NCBI RefSeq assembly: GCF_030651595.1
Contig: NZ_JAUSCH010000138.1
Span: forward strand, 1-41,742
Direction: 5' to 3'
Origin: Candidatus Oleimmundimicrobium sp.
Lineage (GTDB): Bacteria > Actinomycetota > Aquicultoria > UBA3085 > Oleimmundimicrobiaceae
DNA length: 41,742 nucleotides
The position numbers were made by a program, and so were the translations under genes. The number at the start of each line of letters is the position of its first letter. Position 1 is the stretch's first letter. The notes under the pieces are model-generated. The model was not told the DNA's origin, did not search any database, and worked only from the letters and a program-made list of their open reading frames with translations. Below are positions 14,338 to 22,850 of the stretch, one piece after another.

Positions 14338-16380
14338 TTAATTAATTAGTTTAATAGAAATGAAACACAATACCAATAAAAATAAAACTAAAAGCATGCT
14401 AAAATTTAAATCCTCAACATATAATCTGAATTCTTTTTTAGTTTCACTTGCGGATAGATCACGATACACTTCAGCCAAAAAGCTATCACATAAGTATTTA
14501 ATAATCCGATTGGCTTTTATTACGCCAAAATCTTTAATCTTTAAGCAATTTCTCCTTACATACCTTTTAAAAACAAAAACCAACAATCTCAGAACATGTG
14601 TTTCCTCATCAAAAAACACACCAGCCGCATCATGGTCCTTCTCAATTCTTTCTTTTACTTTTTCCAAAGTTTCTGTTTTTATTAATTGACTCTCTCTGTG
14701 CAATAAGAAATAAAAACCAAAAGTAAACTGTTCGGACCAGTAATTAATTCCAAACCACCGCGGAAAACGAATGTGGAAAAGACCGTATTTCATGCCTGCA
14801 ACAAACATAAATATGCCTGCAGTTAACGAAAGGACCAGGCCTTGAAAATCGTGTAACGTTAAAATACTAAACGTTTTCACGCTATTTAAGGCAGCCGTTG
14901 TATACCCAAGATTTTTTAAAGCCGGCAATATAAAGAGGACCCAAAAACGGCTGGGCAGAACGCCTAAAAGAAAAATCATAAAGACCAATGGCACAATTCC
15001 AATAATCATGAAAGATGGCGCGTCTTTAACTGTTTCATATTTCTTCGGCGTCTTACCTAAAAAAACAAGAGTAAACAACTTGGTAAAAGAGGCGATGGTT
15101 CCCCCGCAAGTTAGTATGAAAAAAATATTGGCCAAACCAGTCCATCTGCAATACTCCAAATGAGTTAGAGCTTGATGAATAAGCGTCTTGCTGGCATATC
15201 CGTTAAAAGGAGGAATACCGCTAATTCCCAATGAGGCAACAAGCGTGCAAAAAGCAATGAGAGGCATCTTCTTAATTAAACCACCAAGCTTATACATATT
15301 AAGCTCGCCGGTTCGATAATAAACAGCCCCCACAGTCAAAAAGAGACATGATTTAAAGAGAGCGTGGTTAACTATGTGATACAAACTGCCACCAATAGCT
15401 ATAGCCCCTTCGGCTCCCAAATATATTGCGCAGCCAATTCCTAAAATAATATAACCCATTTGGCTGATACTATGATAAGCTAACATTTTTTTAGCATTTT
15501 CTTGTAGCAAAGCCATTAGCACCGCAACAAACATGCTTACAATGCCCACCCAAATCACAATAAACCCAATAGCAATAGAACTTTGTTCCGGCCCGAAGAT
15601 TGAAAACAAGGACCTGATGATTCCATAAGCTCCGGCTTTTATCATCACACCGGAAAGAAGAGCACTCGCAGGAGTTGGAGCAACAGAGTGAGCGTCAGGA
15701 AGCCAGATATGAAGAGGCATCACCCCCGCTTTAATGCCAAAACCAATCCCCATAAACGCAAAGATAATAAATTTGGTATAATCGGAAACTCCTTTTATTC
15801 CTGTAGCAAAATTAACGTTTCCTGTAATGTTGCAATAGAGAAGAACCCCTATTAAAAGAGCCACATCACCCAATAACACCATGACAAGATATTTTGTGCC
15901 CGCCTTAAATGCTTTCTTTTCCTCAGCGTGCACTATTAAAGGATAGGCCGATATCCCCAAGATTTCAAAGAAGACAAACAAAGTTAAAAAGTTTCCCGCT
16001 AAAAAAACTCCTAAATTAGCTGAAAAAGTCAGCAATAAAAAAGCATAAAATTTCTTCTGTTTGCCAACATCATTCATATAAAAAATAGAATAAACAGCAA
16101 CAGCCGTCCAAATAAAAGCAGTCAAAAAAGCCAGCAAAGCGCTTAACGGGTTAATAGACAGTTCCATTTTAGAGAAAGGAAGAAAGGGATACTTAACTAC
16201 AATCTCGTTACTCTTGGCCATAAAATAAGAAACAGCAATCAAAACCAATGTAACCAAGTTAATTAAAGCCGTTAAATAACCTCGTGACGTCTTGAATTTA
16301 GGGCTCATCCAACAAACTAAGCCCGATCCTAAAACCGGTAATAATATTATCGCTGCCGGCAAAATAAGATAAAAATTCAC
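14338..16380 (-). CDS. Mrp/NuoL-type proton-pumping subunit, last in operon
   Basis: A 680-residue antiporter-like membrane protein (proton_antipo_M family). F-F-E-I-L-G-I-S-A-Y-P-L carries the conserved Glu of membrane helix 5, and G-F-G-I-K-A-G-V-M-P-L-H-I-W-L-P-D-A-H-S-V-A-P-T-P carries the helix-7 Lys. After about residue 530 a 140-residue, partly soluble, charged extension ends in a final membrane segment. I prefer the GTG at 16380, four bases after GGAGGG and one base after the upstream stop; a TTG four codons earlier overlaps the ribosome site. It is the third large pumping subunit of the operon. Confidence 0.85.
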   Translation of the reverse strand: MNFYLILPAAIILLPVLGSGLVCWMSPKFKTSRGYLTALINLVTLVLIAVSYFMAKSNEIVVKYPFLPFSKMELSINPLSALLAFLTAFIWTAVAVYSIFYMNDVGKQKKFYAFLLLTFSANLGVFLAGNFLTLFVFFEILGISAYPLIVHAEEKKAFKAGTKYLVMVLLGDVALLIGVLLYCNITGNVNFATGIKGVSDYTKFIIFAFMGIGFGIKAGVMPLHIWLPDAHSVAPTPASALLSGVMIKAGAYGIIRSLFSIFGPEQSSIAIGFIVIWVGIVSMFVAVLMALLQENAKKMLAYHSISQMGYIILGIGCAIYLGAEGAIAIGGSLYHIVNHALFKSCLFLTVGAVYYRTGELNMYKLGGLIKKMPLIAFCTLVASLGISGIPPFNGYASKTLIHQALTHLEYCRWTGLANIFFILTCGGTIASFTKLFTLVFLGKTPKKYETVKDAPSFMIIGIVPLVFMIFLLGVLPSRFWVLFILPALKNLGYTTAALNSVKTFSILTLHDFQGLVLSLTAGIFMFVAGMKYGLFHIRFPRWFGINYWSEQFTFGFYFLLHRESQLIKTETLEKVKERIEKDHDAAGVFFDEETHVLRLLVFVFKRYVRRNCLKIKDFGVIKANRIIKYLCDSFLAEVYRDLSASETKKEFRLYVEDLNFSMLLVLFLLVLCFISIKLIN

Positions 16381-16381
16381 T

Positions 16382-17863
16382 TTACCCTCCAAAATAACAC
16401 GTAATTATTGGTTTAATCAGCAAGAACAATGGTTTGGGAAATATGCCAAAAAACAAATTTCCAAAAATCCCCACTCCTATTGGCAGATAAACCGGCCAAT
16501 TCAACTGCAAATCGCAAACTAAATCAACATCGGCTTGCTTAAAAAAGAGCATATAAACTACATATAATAAATAGAAAGCACACAAAACAGAACCAGCAAT
16601 AAGAACAGCCATCACACTTAACTGGCCGGTCTCCATCGGCCCACGCCAGAGATACCACTTACCTACAAAGCCTAAGGTCAAAGGCATTCCAATTAAACCA
16701 AATGAGCAAATCGCGAAACAAGTTGATATAAAAGGAAGTTTGCGACCTACACCAGAAAGTTCGCTAACTTTTGTCTTTCCTGTTTTAATGTCAATAATTC
16801 CCGCGCATAAGAAAAGGGAGAGCTTCAAAAAAGCATGACTTATCAAAAAAACAAGACCTCCAATGAATGCAGTAGGATTTAGAAGGGACACTCCTAAAAT
16901 GGAGTAAGAAAGATGTTCAACGGTAGAAAATGCCAATCTCTTTTTAAGATTATTTTGATTAAGCGCTTGAAGTGAGCCATAAATAATGGTTGCACAAGAT
17001 ATAAAAACCAGCAAAGTTCCGCCCCTAATGCTCCGAGTTAACTTTAAACCAAATACATTTAAAATCACCCGCATAATCCCAAAAAGTCCTACATTTACCA
17101 CCGCAACAGCATGCAAAAGAGCAGTCACAGGAGTTGGCGCCACCGATACAGAGGGCAACCAATCTCCAAGAGGGAAAACCGCCGCCTTGATTCCAAAACC
17201 TACAATATAACAACAAAATATTAAAAAAAGCATTTTTAATCCAATTCCAGAAGACATCGTTCCGATTTTTGAAAAAGCATCTAACTGCTCAAACGCAGGC
17301 GTAGACAACACCGCGAACAGCAATAACATTTCCCCCACTAAAAGATAGACCAAATATTTCTTGGCTGCTTTTAACACCACCGGAGTTTCAGTGTGGGCCA
17401 CCAAAGGATAAGTAAAGATGGTCAACAACTCATATAAAGCAAATAAGGTGAGCATATTCCCGGCCATTGCTACCCCTATAGCCGCCGCCACACTCAAAGT
17501 AAGAAAACCAAAAAACCTATTTTCGTTGCCGGGGAACTTTATCTCCATATACCTTATGAAATAAGGAACACTCACCAACCATAAAAGAGAAGTTGTGCCG
17601 GCAAAAAATAGACCCAGCCAATCTGCCCTTAAACAAAAGGTAAAGCCGTAACCTAAACAAAGGGGACAACATATACTACCCTTCCCCCCTTGCCCCAATG
17701 CAAAATATAACGCAACCACAAGTAAGAAACTCAAAATGGCAGCAATTAAACTTAAAGATTCCCTTAATTTTCTATTATTACCAGTAAAAAAAATTATTAA
17801 CCCGGCTAAAGCGGGTAACACAACAACAGCAACTGGTAAAAACATGCTAATCGATTGATTCAT
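16382..17863 (-). CDS. Mrp/NuoN-type proton-pumping subunit
   Basis: A 493-residue membrane protein of the same family. It has A-L-Y-E-L-L-T-I-F-T-Y-P-L-V-A-H-T-E (helix-5 Glu) and G-F-G-I-K-A-A-V-F-P-L-G-D-W-L-P (helix-7 Lys), then S-V-A-P-T-P-V-T-A-L-L-H. The ATG follows GGTGATAA and begins four bases after the neighbour's stop. Two such subunits with both key charges flank a third that lacks the Lys (17867-19345). Confidence 0.87.
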   Translation of the reverse strand: MNQSISMFLPVAVVVLPALAGLIIFFTGNNRKLRESLSLIAAILSFLLVVALYFALGQGGKGSICCPLCLGYGFTFCLRADWLGLFFAGTTSLLWLVSVPYFIRYMEIKFPGNENRFFGFLTLSVAAAIGVAMAGNMLTLFALYELLTIFTYPLVAHTETPVVLKAAKKYLVYLLVGEMLLLFAVLSTPAFEQLDAFSKIGTMSSGIGLKMLFLIFCCYIVGFGIKAAVFPLGDWLPSVSVAPTPVTALLHAVAVVNVGLFGIMRVILNVFGLKLTRSIRGGTLLVFISCATIIYGSLQALNQNNLKKRLAFSTVEHLSYSILGVSLLNPTAFIGGLVFLISHAFLKLSLFLCAGIIDIKTGKTKVSELSGVGRKLPFISTCFAICSFGLIGMPLTLGFVGKWYLWRGPMETGQLSVMAVLIAGSVLCAFYLLYVVYMLFFKQADVDLVCDLQLNWPVYLPIGVGIFGNLFFGIFPKPLFLLIKPIITCYFGG

Positions 17864-17866
17864 TTA

Positions 17867-19345
17867 TCACCTCAAAAAACCTAAAAGTTCTTTTACACCA
17901 GGTTCTATTAAAACAAAAACAGTTTTAGGAAATATACCAAAGAAAATAGTCAAAAAGACCAACGCTCCAATGGGAAAAAGCATCTTTAGAGGAACCTCTT
18001 TCACTTCCATCTCAAAATCCGGCTTTTCAAAAAAGATATAATTTATAATTCGAAAACAGTACAACAAGGAAAGAAAACTTCCCAACAAAATCGCGCTAAC
18101 TGACCCCCACAACCCTTGCTTAATGGCTGCAAGACATAGATAATATTTGCTTACAAAACCACACGTTAAAGGAATGCTGGCAATTGATGCCAAACTTACC
18201 GTAAAAAATCCCATCGTAATGGGCATTTTTTTCCCAATTCCTTTTATTTCGTCAAGTTTTCTAAACCCGGTTTTATAAATTACTGCTCCAACACAGAGAA
18301 AAAGAGCAGACTTGGCAAGAGCATGATTTAATATTTGCAACATACTTCCCGTTAAACCCAGATAAGAAAATAAAAACACTCCGAGAGCTGCAAATCCAAT
18401 TTGGCTTATGCTTGATTGAGCCAAAAGGAGCTTTAAGTCTTTTTCAAATAAAGCGAAGGCAGCACCGAGAATTATCCCAATAGACGCCAAACTTCTGAAG
18501 ACAATCACAAATCCGGCGGAATTGATGACGGGCACAATATAATAAATCACCTTAATTATCCCAAAGACCCCCGTCCCTATCACCACACCGGACAAAACTG
18601 CACTTACAGGAGCGATTGCCTTCCCATGGGCTTGCGGCAACCATACATGTAGCGGAAATATAGCTGCCTCTATAACAAACGCAATTATCAACAACAACGC
18701 GCCCGTATAAATAACCGTTAAATCGGGGAGTTGTTTTACTTGAAATGCTATTTGAGTAAAGTTGATGGTTCCTGTCACAGAATATATAAAACCTAAACCT
18801 AACAAAATAAAGAGTGAAGAAATTGTCCCCATTATTAAATATCTAAAACCAGCTCTTAATGCCTCTTTATCCCCTGATATTGCAACTAACGAATAACTGC
18901 TCAATGAAAGAATCTCAAAAAATATAAACATATTAAAAATATCACCGGATATAACAAAGCCAATCAATGAGCCTGTAAGAAAAAGAAACAGTATGTAATA
19001 AAATTGGATTTTTTCCTGATTAAGCACCTTTTTAATATAAAGTTCAGAATAAACAATCGAAGCTAAGCCAACAAAAGTTATCAAGAGAACCATGAATATT
19101 GAAAGATTATCTATAAATATCTCTATTCCCCACGGAGAAGCCCAATCGCTTACATAATACACAAAAGGACCCCCGGTTATTACTTTTACTGCTAAAAAAA
19201 GAGAAGAAATAAAAGTAAACATCATCGCCAAAACCGATAAAACAAAGGCGTTATCTCTTTTAAAAACCAGTGAAACATAGATTAAAGTACCAACCGCTAT
19301 AGGCACTATCGCCATTAATATTGGCAGATGGGAAAGAAAACTCAT
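17867..19345 (-). CDS. mrpD: MrpD-type antiporter subunit with Lys-to-Glu change
   Basis: A 492-residue, about 14-helix protein of the MrpD/NuoN family, immediately after mrpC, as in classical Mrp operons. The helix-5 Glu is present (F-F-E-I-L-S-L-S-S-Y-S-L-V-A). At the helix-7 site the usual K-A-A-I-F-P-L-H reads I-E-A-A-I-F-P-L-H-V-W-L-P-Q-A-H, so the pumping Lys is Glu (codon GAG). The start overlaps mrpC by ATGA. Function as an Na+/H+ or H+ channel subunit follows the family; the changed residue leaves its pumping role open. Confidence 0.88.
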   Translation of the reverse strand: MSFLSHLPILMAIVPIAVGTLIYVSLVFKRDNAFVLSVLAMMFTFISSLFLAVKVITGGPFVYYVSDWASPWGIEIFIDNLSIFMVLLITFVGLASIVYSELYIKKVLNQEKIQFYYILFLFLTGSLIGFVISGDIFNMFIFFEILSLSSYSLVAISGDKEALRAGFRYLIMGTISSLFILLGLGFIYSVTGTINFTQIAFQVKQLPDLTVIYTGALLLIIAFVIEAAIFPLHVWLPQAHGKAIAPVSAVLSGVVIGTGVFGIIKVIYYIVPVINSAGFVIVFRSLASIGIILGAAFALFEKDLKLLLAQSSISQIGFAALGVFLFSYLGLTGSMLQILNHALAKSALFLCVGAVIYKTGFRKLDEIKGIGKKMPITMGFFTVSLASIASIPLTCGFVSKYYLCLAAIKQGLWGSVSAILLGSFLSLLYCFRIINYIFFEKPDFEMEVKEVPLKMLFPIGALVFLTIFFGIFPKTVFVLIEPGVKELLGFLR

Positions 19346-19674
19346 CTCTTCCCCTCGCTTTCAGATTCGAACAATCTAACAGCCAAAATCAAAGCAAGAG
19401 AAGTAGTCCCTATCCCCACCACTAAAGCCATGAGAACAATAGCCTGAGGAAAAGGATTAATATAGCTTTTAACTCCCTCAGCAACAATCGGTACTGCCCC
19501 GCCCTCTTTGCTGCCAATGCCAACTAAAAAAAGAAAGACGGCTGTTTCCATGATGTTTATCCCGATAATTTTCTTAATTAAATTTGATCTCACCGCAACC
19601 GCATAAAATCCAATGAAAAAAAGAATTATGGAAGCTGTATAAATTAAATTTAAAAAGTTCGCTTTAAACATCAT
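19342..19674 (-). CDS. mrpC: Mrp antiporter subunit C (NuoK-like)
   Basis: A 110-residue protein with three membrane segments and the NuoK-like pattern K-K-I-I-G-I-N-I-M-E-T-A-V-F-L-F, including the conserved membrane Glu, and N-P-F-P-Q-A-I-V-L-M-A-L-V-V-G-I. There are two consecutive ATG codons; the first overlaps the previous stop by four bases and has GGAGGGG upstream. It sits between mrpB and mrpD as expected. Confidence 0.93.
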   Translation of the reverse strand: MMFKANFLNLIYTASIILFFIGFYAVAVRSNLIKKIIGINIMETAVFLFLVGIGSKEGGAVPIVAEGVKSYINPFPQAIVLMALVVGIGTTSLALILAVRLFESESEGKR

Positions 19675-20381
19675 TTCCCCTCCGTCTTCTTCAAAATAAA
19701 AAATAAGGAGGAGATTACCGCGCCACTGGTGAGAGCAATACTAACTTCCAATATCAAAATAAGAAACCTCCGAAAATTTGGTATGTCTAAAAAATTTAAA
19801 TTCAAAAAACTTTTCCCTGCTAATATGGATATAAGGCCTAAAGTTGCAAAACAAAGAGGGGCCAGGCACTCAAGAAATACTCTTTTCCTAACCGGAAATT
19901 TTTTCACTGCTTCATCAAACCCAAAGATGAGAGTATAAATAATTACAACGGAGGCCAAAACAATACCTCCCTGAAAACCTCCGCCGATGGAATTAAAACC
20001 ATTAATTGCCACATAAAAAGAAAAAATTATGAAGAAGGGAATATAAATTATCATGGCCGTACTCACCAAAGGACTTGGGCTAACCTTTAATGAATAACTT
20101 CCTTCCCTCGCTTTTTCTCTTCCCAGAATAGCCAACGCTGCAACCAGAGTTACAAAAATTACCGTCACTTCTCCAAATGTGTCATATATCCGATAGTTTA
20201 ATATGATAGCGGAAACCAAATTATTACAACCGGTCTCCTGAGGTTCTTTAGTTATATATTGAGAAGCAGCCATTTTGTTCGTAGGATTATCAGGGTCTCC
20301 CATGATTGGCATTTTGGAAACCGTTGACAATAAAAAGAGGGTAGCCAACACCAAAAAAACGAGAACAATAAATTTTCTCAT
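19671..20381 (-). CDS. mrpB: MbhE-MrpB fusion subunit
   Basis: A 236-residue membrane protein joining two modules. Residues 1-95 are MbhE-like: one N-terminal helix, a soluble loop, then Y-R-I-Y-D-T-F-G-E-V-T-V-I-F-V-T-L-V-A-A. Residues 105-236 are MrpB/MnhB-like with G-F-N-S-I-G-G-G-F-Q-G-G-I-V-L-A-S. In bacterial Mrp the MbhE-like part is normally the C-terminus of MrpA; here it is joined to MrpB. It overlaps neighbours on both sides by four bases. Confidence 0.88.
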   Translation of the reverse strand: MRKFIVLVFLVLATLFLLSTVSKMPIMGDPDNPTNKMAASQYITKEPQETGCNNLVSAIILNYRIYDTFGEVTVIFVTLVAALAILGREKAREGSYSLKVSPSPLVSTAMIIYIPFFIIFSFYVAINGFNSIGGGFQGGIVLASVVIIYTLIFGFDEAVKKFPVRKRVFLECLAPLCFATLGLISILAGKSFLNLNFLDIPNFRRFLILILEVSIALTSGAVISSLFFILKKTEGK

Positions 20382-20620
20382 TCCACATCATCCTTAGAAA
20401 TCCGAAAAACCGAAACTACAAAAAGAACTGAAATTATCCCCGATTCAATTACTACTTCCGCTAAAGCAAGCATAGGTGCCCCAAGTCGTTGCCACAGTAA
20501 GGCCATAATCAATCCGTAAGCAGAAAAAAGAACGACAGACGCAAGCATGTTTCTACTCATGACCACAAATACGGCCAAAACAATCAAACATAAAACTAAT
20601 AAAACGTTGAGCACTGTCAT
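20378..20620 (-). CDS. MbhD-like (DUF4040-type) antiporter subunit
   Basis: An 80-residue three-helix protein with the pattern L-G-A-P-M-L-A-L-A-E-V-V-I-E-S-G-I-I-S-V-L-F, matching the MbhD module that in bacterial Mrp lies in the MrpA tail. It overlaps mrpG and the MbhE-MrpB gene by four bases each. Its presence as a separate gene makes the operon more like archaeal Mbh/Mrp modules. Confidence 0.82.
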   Translation of the reverse strand: MTVLNVLLVLCLIVLAVFVVMSRNMLASVVLFSAYGLIMALLWQRLGAPMLALAEVVIESGIISVLFVVSVFRISKDDVE

Positions 20621-20982
20621 ACTTTGAAAATCTCCCTAAATAATTTCTCTTTCTCCATCATAATTTTTTCCTCACGATTTTCATGCCAAGGCACCAAATC
20701 CGTCCGTCGGGCTGCTCTTGCAATAGCATGCCCTATAACCAAACTCGAACTTAAAAGAAGCGCCGCAATAACTAAAAGTTTTAGCGCGTTAAAAGAAAAC
20801 CCCTCATAAATTACAAGTCCCGTGAGCGTCAAGCCCGCTCCTAAAATGTCACATTTGGTAGCAGCATGAAGACGAGAATAGACATCGGGAAGCCTTACGA
20901 TTCCAATAATACCCACCCACAAAAAAAAGACTCCGGTGCTTAAAAATAAAACTACCAAAGAGTTAACGGTTACTTCAAACAT
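20617..20982 (-). CDS. mrpG: Mrp antiporter subunit G
   Basis: A 121-residue protein with three membrane segments and the MrpG signature G-I-V-R-L-P-D-V-Y-S-R-L-H-A-A-T-K-C-D followed by G-A-G-L-T-L-T-G. The C-terminal tail (about 35 residues) is charged and cytoplasmic. It starts directly after the mrpF stop. Confidence 0.94.
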   Translation of the reverse strand: MFEVTVNSLVVLFLSTGVFFLWVGIIGIVRLPDVYSRLHAATKCDILGAGLTLTGLVIYEGFSFNALKLLVIAALLLSSSLVIGHAIARAARRTDLVPWHENREEKIMMEKEKLFREIFKV

Positions 20983-21243
20983 TTAAAATTTCCCCTTACT
21001 TTCAATATATCTTGCCATAACAACTATCGAGATAAAACTCAATAAAGCATAAGCCAAAGCTACATCAAGAAAACAATATTCATAGATATAGCTAATTAAT
21101 ATTAAAGCAACCAAGGTATTTGTACCGATAAGACTTACAGTTAAAACTCTGTCCAAAATATTGGGGCCCCTGAAAGCTCTATACAATGCGGTAAAAACCC
21201 CCAATAATAAAAGAATACTCATGCCAAGAAAAAAAGGAGTCAT
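20983..21243 (-). CDS. mrpF: Mrp antiporter subunit F
   Basis: An 86-residue three-helix protein with the MrpF pattern Y-R-A-F-R-G-P-N-I-L-D-R-V-L-T-V-S-L-I-G-T-N and D-V-A-L-A-Y-A-L-L-S-F. It is packed between mrpE and mrpG with no spacing. Confidence 0.94.
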   Translation of the reverse strand: MTPFFLGMSILLLLGVFTALYRAFRGPNILDRVLTVSLIGTNTLVALILISYIYEYCFLDVALAYALLSFISIVVMARYIESKGKF

Positions 21244-21738
21244 CTATTGAGCCTCCTCAAATATCCACTTAACTAAATTTTCCAATTTTCTTTCCATAAG
21301 CTCTTTAGCAAACTCATCCGCAATGCAATGGACATATATAACATCACCTTCAAAATCCACCGCTAATGTTCCCGGCCTCAAAGTAATAAAAGTTGCTAAA
21401 ACAACTCTTGGCAATAACCCCGGGAGATCTGATTTGAATTTAACCACTGCGGGGCTGATAGGCATTTGTGGGTCCATAACCCTCTCTCCCACATCAGTAT
21501 TCGCAAGAAAAATACCTTTCACAATTTGCACAGTACATATACAAAAACGCCATAATTTTCGAAAATTAAGATTTTCCATAGATGACCAATGCTTTTTAAG
21601 CAGTAAATAAGAAATATAAGAAACAATTAAGGCAACCAAAACCCCCAGAAGTAGATTCAAAAAAGCAATGTTGCCTGTTAAAATAATCCAAAAAATTAGG
21701 AGAGTTAATATTATTGTTTTATTATCAGCCCAATTCAT
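21244..21738 (-). CDS. mrpE: Mrp antiporter subunit E
   Basis: The protein is 164 residues from the ATG at 21738, nine bases after AAGGGG; twelve upstream codons are open but would give a tail unlike MrpE. Two N-terminal helices are followed by the MrpE pattern A-T-F-I-T-L-R-P-G-T-L-A-V-D-F-E-G-D-V-I-Y-V-H-C-I. It is the first gene of the antiporter operon, after the tatA terminator. Its 158-170 residue family length is matched. Confidence 0.93.
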   Translation of the reverse strand: MNWADNKTIILTLLIFWIILTGNIAFLNLLLGVLVALIVSYISYLLLKKHWSSMENLNFRKLWRFCICTVQIVKGIFLANTDVGERVMDPQMPISPAVVKFKSDLPGLLPRVVLATFITLRPGTLAVDFEGDVIYVHCIADEFAKELMERKLENLVKWIFEEAQ

Positions 21739-21834
21739 ACAAAAGTACCCCTTCTTAGAAAAAGCTACCATCAATAATATATTTAAGTATTAATTACTAT
21801 TATCGGTTTAACTAAACGCTTGCTTTAGTAAATA

Positions 21835-21869
21835 ATAAAAAAAGACCGGAAAAATCCGGTCTTTTTTTA
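21835..21869 (-). terminator. Terminator after tatA
   Basis: GACCGG/CCGGTC arms flanked by an A-run and a T-run with a six-base loop form a symmetric intrinsic terminator. On the minus strand it ends the fdhE-mobA-fdhD-mobB-tatA unit and separates it from mrpE. Confidence 0.9.
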
Positions 21870-21892
21870 TAAAATATATTTAGAAAATCAAA

Positions 21893-22132
21893 TTACTCTT
21901 CTTCTTTTTTGGCTTCTTTGGTTTCTTTTGCTTCCTCTTTGCTTTTCTCGTTAGTCTTTGCAGGTTCCTCATCTTTGCCTTCTGCCCCTTTTTTTAACTC
22001 TCTGATACCAGAGCCAATTGCCTTACCAATTTCGGGCAACTTTTTGGGGCCAAAAAGTAAAAGAACTATAGCTAAAATTATTATAAGTTCAGTTGGACCC
22101 AAACCAAATAATCCCGTACCTAATACCATCAT
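21893..22132 (-). CDS. tatA: Twin-arginine translocase TatA
   Basis: A 79-residue protein with one short membrane helix ([17 protein letters not shown]), the [14 protein letters not shown] hinge and amphipathic helix, and a highly charged Lys/Glu tail, as in TatA/TatE. It probably serves export of FdnG, whose twin-arginine signal is in the same locus. No tatC is in the window. Confidence 0.93.
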   Translation of the reverse strand: MMVLGTGLFGLGPTELIIILAIVLLLFGPKKLPEIGKAIGSGIRELKKGAEGKDEEPAKTNEKSKEEAKETKEAKKEEE

Positions 22133-22223
22133 TTACATCACTTTCCTCCATAATTAATTTACTAAACAATTAAAACATATACACGAAAAACAAGTTTATG
22201 TCAAAGAAAGGGCTCAGGCAAAA

Positions 22224-22727
22224 CTATTGTTTTTTGACCATGAACTCCCTCTCAATATAATCTGCCAATTTTTCAATTTCTTTGAAACCAAACTGTGCCA
22301 CTTTAACATCAACTTCATCGTCGCTTACAATTGCCACAAGTTCATCGTTTAAATTTAAAGGAGTTTTATGAACCGCCTCCCTAAATACTTCTATCTTTGG
22401 CTTATTTTGCTTCTTAAATCCCTCAGTAATTACAATATCAACATCACTTAGATAGCGAGTAGCTATCTCGTCCAAAGAGAGCTCGGCCTCCAGTTTTTTT
22501 ATTACTGCTATCTTGCCGGCCGACGAAACAACTACGCTGTCAACTCCTGCTTGAGCATGCTTCCAAGAATCTTTACCCGGAACATCTATATCAAACCCGT
22601 GAACATCATGCTTAATAGTGGCAATTTTATAACCACGCTTTTTAATTTCGGGCACAAGTTTCTCAATTAAAGTAGTTTTTCCACTATTTGATTTGCCCAC
22701 AATCGATATAATTGGCGGTTTTTTCAA
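22224..22727 (-). CDS. mobB: Molybdopterin-guanine dinucleotide biosynthesis protein MobB
   Basis: A 167-residue P-loop GTPase-like protein: G-K-S-N-S-G-K-T-T (Walker A), T-I-K-H-D-V-H-G-F-D-I-D, K-D-S-W-K-H-A-Q-A-G and V-I-T-E-G-F-K-K-Q are MobB hallmarks. It helps form the bis-MGD cofactor with MobA. The start is TTG with GGAGG nine bases upstream. It belongs with mobA and fdhD in the FDH maturation cluster. Confidence 0.93.
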   Translation of the reverse strand: MKKPPIISIVGKSNSGKTTLIEKLVPEIKKRGYKIATIKHDVHGFDIDVPGKDSWKHAQAGVDSVVVSSAGKIAVIKKLEAELSLDEIATRYLSDVDIVITEGFKKQNKPKIEVFREAVHKTPLNLNDELVAIVSDDEVDVKVAQFGFKEIEKLADYIEREFMVKKQ

Positions 22728-22765
22728 TATTTATAACCTCCAGCTATTGCAAATTAAGAAATAAA

Positions 22766-22850
22766 TGTTAAAAACAGCCTTTAAAAGCAGCCCTTAAGTT
22801 CAGCCCCTAACTATTTGCCATAAGCCATCTGCTATCAGCTATCAGCCATT
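22766..22850. repeat. Short dispersed repeat before the fdhD stop
   Basis: AAAAACAGCCTTT..CCCTTAAG..CAGCCCC resembles the ccmE upstream gap (about 4634-4670), and GCCATCTGCTATCAGCTATCAGCC resembles 6236-6262. The repeat runs into the last codons of fdhD (stop at 22842), so the end of that protein may have been shaped by it. Confidence 0.5.
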
